Shown piece by piece: positions 54,345 through 57,368 of a DNA stretch of 57,368 nt. This DNA comes from Pseudobdellovibrionaceae bacterium (GTDB lineage Bacteria; Bdellovibrionota; Bdellovibrionia; Bdellovibrionales; UBA1609): the NCBI GenBank assembly GCA_030591685.1, contig JAUVAX010000014.1, positions 1 to 57,368 of the forward strand. The letters are read 5' to 3'. The notes beneath the pieces were generated by a model, which had not been told where the DNA came from, did not search any database, and saw only the letters and a program-made list of their open reading frames with translations. Positions within the stretch are counted from its first letter, which is position 1. The number at the start of each line of letters is the position of its first letter. Position numbers and translations under genes: made by a program.

Positions 54345-55310
54345 TTACTTATGAATGGGCTTAAACTCTAAATCATGCTCAGCATCAATATGACGGATAG
54401 TTTTAGTTTTTGAACGCATCACTACAGACTGAGTGCTAGCCCTTCTGCCAGGTAAAGTTTTAACACCCTTTAAAAAAGGTCCATCTGTTACACCCGTTGC
54501 ACAAAACATAACATCCCCTTGGGCTAACTCATCACGCTCGTAAATTTTATCTAAGTCAGTGACTCCCATTTTTTGAGCTCTTATTTTTTCGTCTTCATTT
54601 CTAAAATTTAATCGCCCCTGAAAGTCTCCACCTAGGCATTTTAAAGCGGCTGCGGTAATAACACCCTCTGGGGCTCCGCCAGTACCCATCATTACGTCTA
54701 TGCCCGAGTTCTCCCAACATGTCGCTATAGCAGAAGAAACATCACCATCACCGATGAGGTGAATCCTCGCCCCCATTTTTCGTACTCTAGCAATCAAGTC
54801 CTTATGGCGGTCTCTCTCTAGTATTACGACTGTTATGTCCCCCACGGGCTTATTTAAAGCCTTACTGATGGCGCTAATGTTATCTTCAACTGAAAGCTTT
54901 AAGCAAATCACACCTTTTGCTTTAGGGCCTACGGCAATTTTATCCATGTATGTATCTGGCGCATGTAAAAACTTACCCTGCTCGGCAATGGCAATAACAC
55001 TTATGGCCCCCACTCCACCATAAGCACAAAGGTTTGTGCCCTCTAAAGGGTCGAGAGCGATATCAACCTTTGGTGAGTGTTCATTTTTTTGCCCGACCTT
55101 TTCGCCAATATAAAGCATGGGGGCCTCATCACGCTCGCCCTCACCGATCACCACGGTGCCGTCGATATCTATAGAGTCAAAGGCCTTTCTCATAGCATCT
55201 ACTGCGGCCTGATCGGCACCATCAGCATCGCCCAACCCTGTGAATTGCGCGCAGGCAAGGGATGCAAACTCAGTCACTCTTACAAACTCTAATGCGAGGT
55301 TTCTATCCAC
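54345..55310 (-). CDS. glpX: Fructose-1,6-bisphosphatase class II (GlpX)
   Basis: A 321-residue enzyme that hydrolyses fructose-1,6-bisphosphate in gluconeogenesis. The Mg-binding signatures are GEGERDEAPMLYIGE near residue 56 and VDIALDPLEGTN near 85, and the conserved GTGGAPEGVITAAALK block lies near 205. The start is GTG at 55310 with AAGGAG 7 nt upstream. It leads a small operon with the zinc-ribbon gene. Some bacterial relatives also act on sedoheptulose-1,7-bisphosphate. Confidence 0.96.
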   Translation of the reverse strand: MDRNLALEFVRVTEFASLACAQFTGLGDADGADQAAVDAMRKAFDSIDIDGTVVIGEGERDEAPMLYIGEKVGQKNEHSPKVDIALDPLEGTNLCAYGGVGAISVIAIAEQGKFLHAPDTYMDKIAVGPKAKGVICLKLSVEDNISAISKALNKPVGDITVVILERDRHKDLIARVRKMGARIHLIGDGDVSSAIATCWENSGIDVMMGTGGAPEGVITAAALKCLGGDFQGRLNFRNEDEKIRAQKMGVTDLDKIYERDELAQGDVMFCATGVTDGPFLKGVKTLPGRRASTQSVVMRSKTKTIRHIDAEHDLEFKPIHK

Positions 55311-55603
55311 AATTAACTCCTTAAAATTTTTTAGCCTAAAATATCATTTTTAAAAGGCATTACATGTTTAATTAAAACCACAATAAACACCTAGAATTTT
55401 ATATATCTTTAATTCAAATCCATCATAGATGTCACTTACTTAGTCGCAAAAAAAAGGGTTAATTGCTGGAGGCCCCCAAAAGTTTGCTTAAAACCCCCTA
55501 TTATTACCGTCCACACTTAAATTAGCGTAATAAATACCCTCAAAAAACAGGGTCATCTAAGGCGTCGGGTTTATAAAAAGCCCTCACCCCCTTGATTTAG
55601 GCA

Positions 55604-56323
55604 TTAAAGGGCTCGGGGTTTATTAAAGTCGGCCTCAACCAAGCTCCTGAGTTGAGCACCGGCCTTTTGCATAATAACCTCTAAGCCAAACTCAATAAAA
55701 ATTTTAGCCAAAGGGAGTTTACTAAATTCATAATAAGCCGACATAGCAATTTGAGTTTTTCGATGCCCCACATCTTTAAAATCAAAAACAACCACCATCC
55801 CCTCAAATAACCCACCTACAATTAACCACTGAATCTGTGCTTTTGAGTTTTCAGGCTTTTTAACATAGGTCTGAATCAAAAATTCAGCAAAATATTTATA
55901 AGCACTTGTATTAGAGTACAGCAGCTTATCTTTTTCATAAACTTTGATCTCTTTGACATACTTACTTAATCGTTTGTAGTTATTAAATTTTGAGGCAAAA
56001 TTAAATGTCTCTTTTAAGGGTACGTTAATCCATGCCCCAGCGACCATTTTTAATCGCTTTTTATTACCTTTTTTGACTAAGGGCTCTACGGCCACCATAA
56101 CTGGTATGAGCCGATCATTTTTAACCCTTTTGAACACCGACGGTTTTGTAAGCCAAAAGGGCTTTGCCAAGTTTTTACCTGTGATAAAGGGCGATTTTTT
56201 ATCCCAGTTTAAAAAAATAGATTTCCTTTTGTACGTTGAAATAAGCTTTTCAGCCCCTGTCTTAACAGAGGCCAGTGCCGATAATTGAAAAATCAAAATT
56301 ACTATAAAAACACATTTCATCAT
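55604..56323 (-). CDS. Exported SRPBCC-like protein
   Basis: About 239 residues with a signal peptide (MKCVFIVILIFQLSALASV). The middle and C-terminal part have the look of a START/SRPBCC fold: a helix (VPLKETFNFASKFNNYKRL), strands around IQWLIVGGLFEGMVVVFDF and a long C-terminal helix (IFIEFGLEVIMQKAGAQL). This is by pattern only. The frame extends to a TTG at 56335; the ATGs at 56323/56320 after GGGTGGG are preferred. The gene is divergent from pgsA. Confidence 0.7.
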   Translation of the reverse strand: MMKCVFIVILIFQLSALASVKTGAEKLISTYKRKSIFLNWDKKSPFITGKNLAKPFWLTKPSVFKRVKNDRLIPVMVAVEPLVKKGNKKRLKMVAGAWINVPLKETFNFASKFNNYKRLSKYVKEIKVYEKDKLLYSNTSAYKYFAEFLIQTYVKKPENSKAQIQWLIVGGLFEGMVVVFDFKDVGHRKTQIAMSAYYEFSKLPLAKIFIEFGLEVIMQKAGAQLRSLVEADFNKPRAL

Positions 56324-56377
56324 TTGCCCACCCAATAACCCTGTGACATGATAGTAATAATTAAGAGGGTTGTCTTT

Positions 56378-56935
56378 ATGCAGAGCTTAACAAAACAACT
56401 ACCAATGATTGCCACCTACGGACGTATGGTTTTAGCCATACCTCTGATTATACTTATTAAGCTAGGTAGCCCGTGGTCTATTTGGCCCGCTGCAATCCTC
56501 TTTATTTTAGCCTCTTTAACAGATTGGCTCGATGGCTACTGGGCCAGAAAGTATAACTGCGAAAGCGCAATGGGTAAGTTTATGGACCCTATTGCGGACA
56601 AAATCCTCGTTCTTGCTGCTCTTATTATGTTACTCGAGCTCGGACTTTTACCGAGTATTCTTGTAATACTGCTCATCTCGCGTGATATTTATATTGGTGG
56701 CTTACGCTCTGTGGCCGCCGCCAACCAAGTTATTATCGCCGCAAAGCCCTTTGGTAAATGGAAAACTGGTTTTCAAATGATCGGGATCCCCTGCTTATTA
56801 CTTAGCCCTGAGGTCGACCTCAAGCCCCTTCCTTTAGAGAGCTTGGGGCTCTATGCCCTATGGTTCAGCCTTGCACTGAGCCTCATCTCTGGGGTGCAAT
56901 ACACGTGGGCTTACTATGCAAACCGTAAAGACTGA
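56378..56935 (+). CDS. pgsA: CDP-diacylglycerol--glycerol-3-phosphate 3-phosphatidyltransferase
   Basis: A 185-residue membrane enzyme of the CDP-alcohol phosphatidyltransferase family making phosphatidylglycerophosphate. The family motif D-x2-DG-x2-AR-x8-G-x3-D-x3-D is complete in SLTDWLDGYWARKYN followed by GKFMDPIADKIL, with four to five membrane helices. The frame is open to 56348, but the ATG at 56378 has AGAGGG spaced 8-9 nt upstream and gives the usual length. Confidence 0.93.
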   Translation: MQSLTKQLPMIATYGRMVLAIPLIILIKLGSPWSIWPAAILFILASLTDWLDGYWARKYNCESAMGKFMDPIADKILVLAALIMLLELGLLPSILVILLISRDIYIGGLRSVAAANQVIIAAKPFGKWKTGFQMIGIPCLLLSPEVDLKPLPLESLGLYALWFSLALSLISGVQYTWAYYANRKD

Positions 56936-57025
56936 CCTGTCGCCAATTATGAGTAATAAATGATCTTTTTTAAATGTTGCGCCGAGACATGATTGAATGT
57001 CTTACCCCTTATGCTCACTGCCTGT

Positions 57026-57031
57026 TTGACA
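57026..57031 (+). promoter_or_regulatory. Possible -35 box of the tRNA-Gly promoter
   Basis: A perfect TTGACA lies 38 bp before the tRNA. No -10 box with 16-18 nt spacing is convincing; a TATAGT occurs with only 12 nt. Weak call. Confidence 0.3.
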
Positions 57032-57069
57032 CCACCCCCATATTATAGTTAAAACTTTACCTTCCTATC

Positions 57070-57146
57070 GCGGGTGTAGCTCAGTTGGCTAGAGCGCGAC
57101 CTTGCCAAGGTCGAGGCCGTGGGTTCGAGTCCCATCACCCGCTCCA
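57070..57146 (+). tRNA. tRNA-Gly (anticodon GCC)
   Basis: A complete 77-nt cloverleaf with encoded CCA. The acceptor stem is GCGGGTG/CACCCGC, the D arm GCTC/GAGC, the anticodon stem CGACC/GGTCG around loop TTGCCAA (anticodon GCC), and the T arm GTGGG/CCCAT with TTCGAGT. It reads glycine codons GGC and GGU. Its last 19 nt recur at 57350-57368. Confidence 0.98.
57128..57146 (+). repeat. Direct repeat, copy 1 (3' end of tRNA-Gly)
   Basis: AGTCCCATCACCCGCTCCA, identical to 57350-57368. tRNA 3' ends repeated in this way are typical attachment sites of integrating elements, though only about 200 bp separates the copies. Confidence 0.9.
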
Positions 57147-57209
57147 TTAAAACATAATAAAACGTAAACAAGTGCCCACCGTCAAAGGCAATTGATTCCC
57201 GTTGTAAAT

Positions 57210-57222
57210 GATGGGACTCGAA
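57210..57222 (+). repeat. Inverted copy of the tRNA T-arm
   Basis: GATGGGACTCGAA is the exact reverse complement of 57124-57136 in the tRNA. It may be part of a structure formed with the tRNA 3' portion or a remnant of rearrangement. Confidence 0.7.
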
Positions 57223-57234
57223 GTGAGCGAACGG

Positions 57235-57269
57235 CTACGCTGAAAGAGCCCGTGGCTCTTTCAGCGTAG
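57235..57269. repeat. Perfect 16-bp hairpin
   Basis: CTACGCTGAAAGAGCC and its exact complement are separated by CGT. There is no T run after it, so it is not a standard terminator. It is the strongest hairpin in the window. Confidence 0.85.
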
Positions 57270-57294
57270 TAAGTCAGCCACGATGGCTGACTTA
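57270..57294. repeat. Perfect 11-bp hairpin adjacent to the first
   Basis: TAAGTCAGCCA-CGA-TGGCTGACTTA directly abuts the 16-bp hairpin and uses a closely matching 3-nt loop (CGA against CGT). Confidence 0.85.
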
Positions 57295-57349
57295 GTGACC
57301 GAACCGGCATCCCGCAAGGAGCGACCAGTATGGGAGCAACTGAAAGGGA

Positions 57350-57368
57350 AGTCCCATCACCCGCTCCA
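57350..57368 (+). repeat. Direct repeat, copy 2 (tRNA-Gly 3' end), at the window edge
   Basis: The last 19 nt of the window equal the last 19 nt of tRNA-Gly. The rest of a tRNA is not present before this copy (AACTGAAAGGGA replaces the T-arm 5' side), so it is a partial copy only. Confidence 0.9.

Noticed and set aside
1-57368. CRISPR array, prophage or restriction-defence island
   Set aside because: No regularly spaced repeats with unique spacers, no phage structural genes and no restriction or defence genes were seen.

Overview
The window looks like a chromosomal segment of a low-GC Gram-negative bacterium, most plausibly a Bdellovibrionota-type (predatory or formerly predatory) lineage. 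The reasons are an envelope-heavy gene set (MltA, a Slt-type transglycosylase, a third small transglycosylase, a Prc-type protease, many Sec-exported hypothetical proteins), a type IV pilin with a perfect sigma-54 promoter, and a complete 2-oxoglutarate dehydrogenase cluster. The taxonomic call is inference; no rRNA is present. The only RNA gene I can support is tRNA-Gly(GCC) at the far right.

Layout: 0.1-1.8 kb holds a DUF1338 gene, a small secreted protein and a scar made of a broken secreted gene joined to a 137-bp copy of the DUF1338 3' end. 1.9-4.6 kb (minus) holds a PAP2 phosphatase overlapping a squalene/phytoene synthase, then a MscS channel. 5.0-10.4 kb is sucA-sucB-lpd. 10.5-13.9 kb holds a His-rich exported protein, an LVIVD-repeat exported protein and trpS. 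14.4-18.6 kb is the most unusual gene: an exported-looking protein of about 1400 residues with two ClpB-like AAA+ modules fused to an FtsH-type M41 metallopeptidase, behind a perfect sigma-54 promoter and closed by a strong terminator.

18.9-29.7 kb holds mltA, a CBS-PAS sensor, a double CDGSH protein, a NYN-domain protein, a HESGH putative metallopeptidase, an ABC exporter with its DUF1854 partner and a 53-residue membrane protein not previously called, and a membrane-anchored transglycosylase. 29.8-30.9 kb is a RAYT/IS200-like transposase between inverted 12-bp ends. 30.9-38.5 kb holds a FecR-domain protein, a barrel-like protein, dnaJ-dnaK (in that order), a TPR protein, pilA and clpS. 38.7-49.4 kb holds clpA, an S41 protease, an FMN glutamate-synthase-like gene interrupted at an A8 tract, htpX, a highly basic 51-bp-repeat protein and slt. 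49.6-56.9 kb holds a possible ADP-ribosyltransferase-like exported protein, several small envelope proteins, a RatA/Coq10-like protein, class II fructose-bisphosphatase (glpX) and pgsA. The window ends with tRNA-Gly, two perfect hairpins and a second copy of the tRNA 3' end, which suggests an attachment-site or repeat boundary.

A recurring regulatory pattern is visible. At least five genes have a -35/N17/-10 promoter whose -10 hexamer ends exactly 6 nt before the ATG, so their mRNAs should be leaderless. Two other genes (pilA and the AAA-M41 fusion) have perfect -24/-12 sigma-54 promoters. Proteostasis and wall remodelling are the common themes of the region (ClpS/ClpA, DnaJ/DnaK, HtpX, Prc, the AAA-M41 fusion; MltA, Slt, LT).
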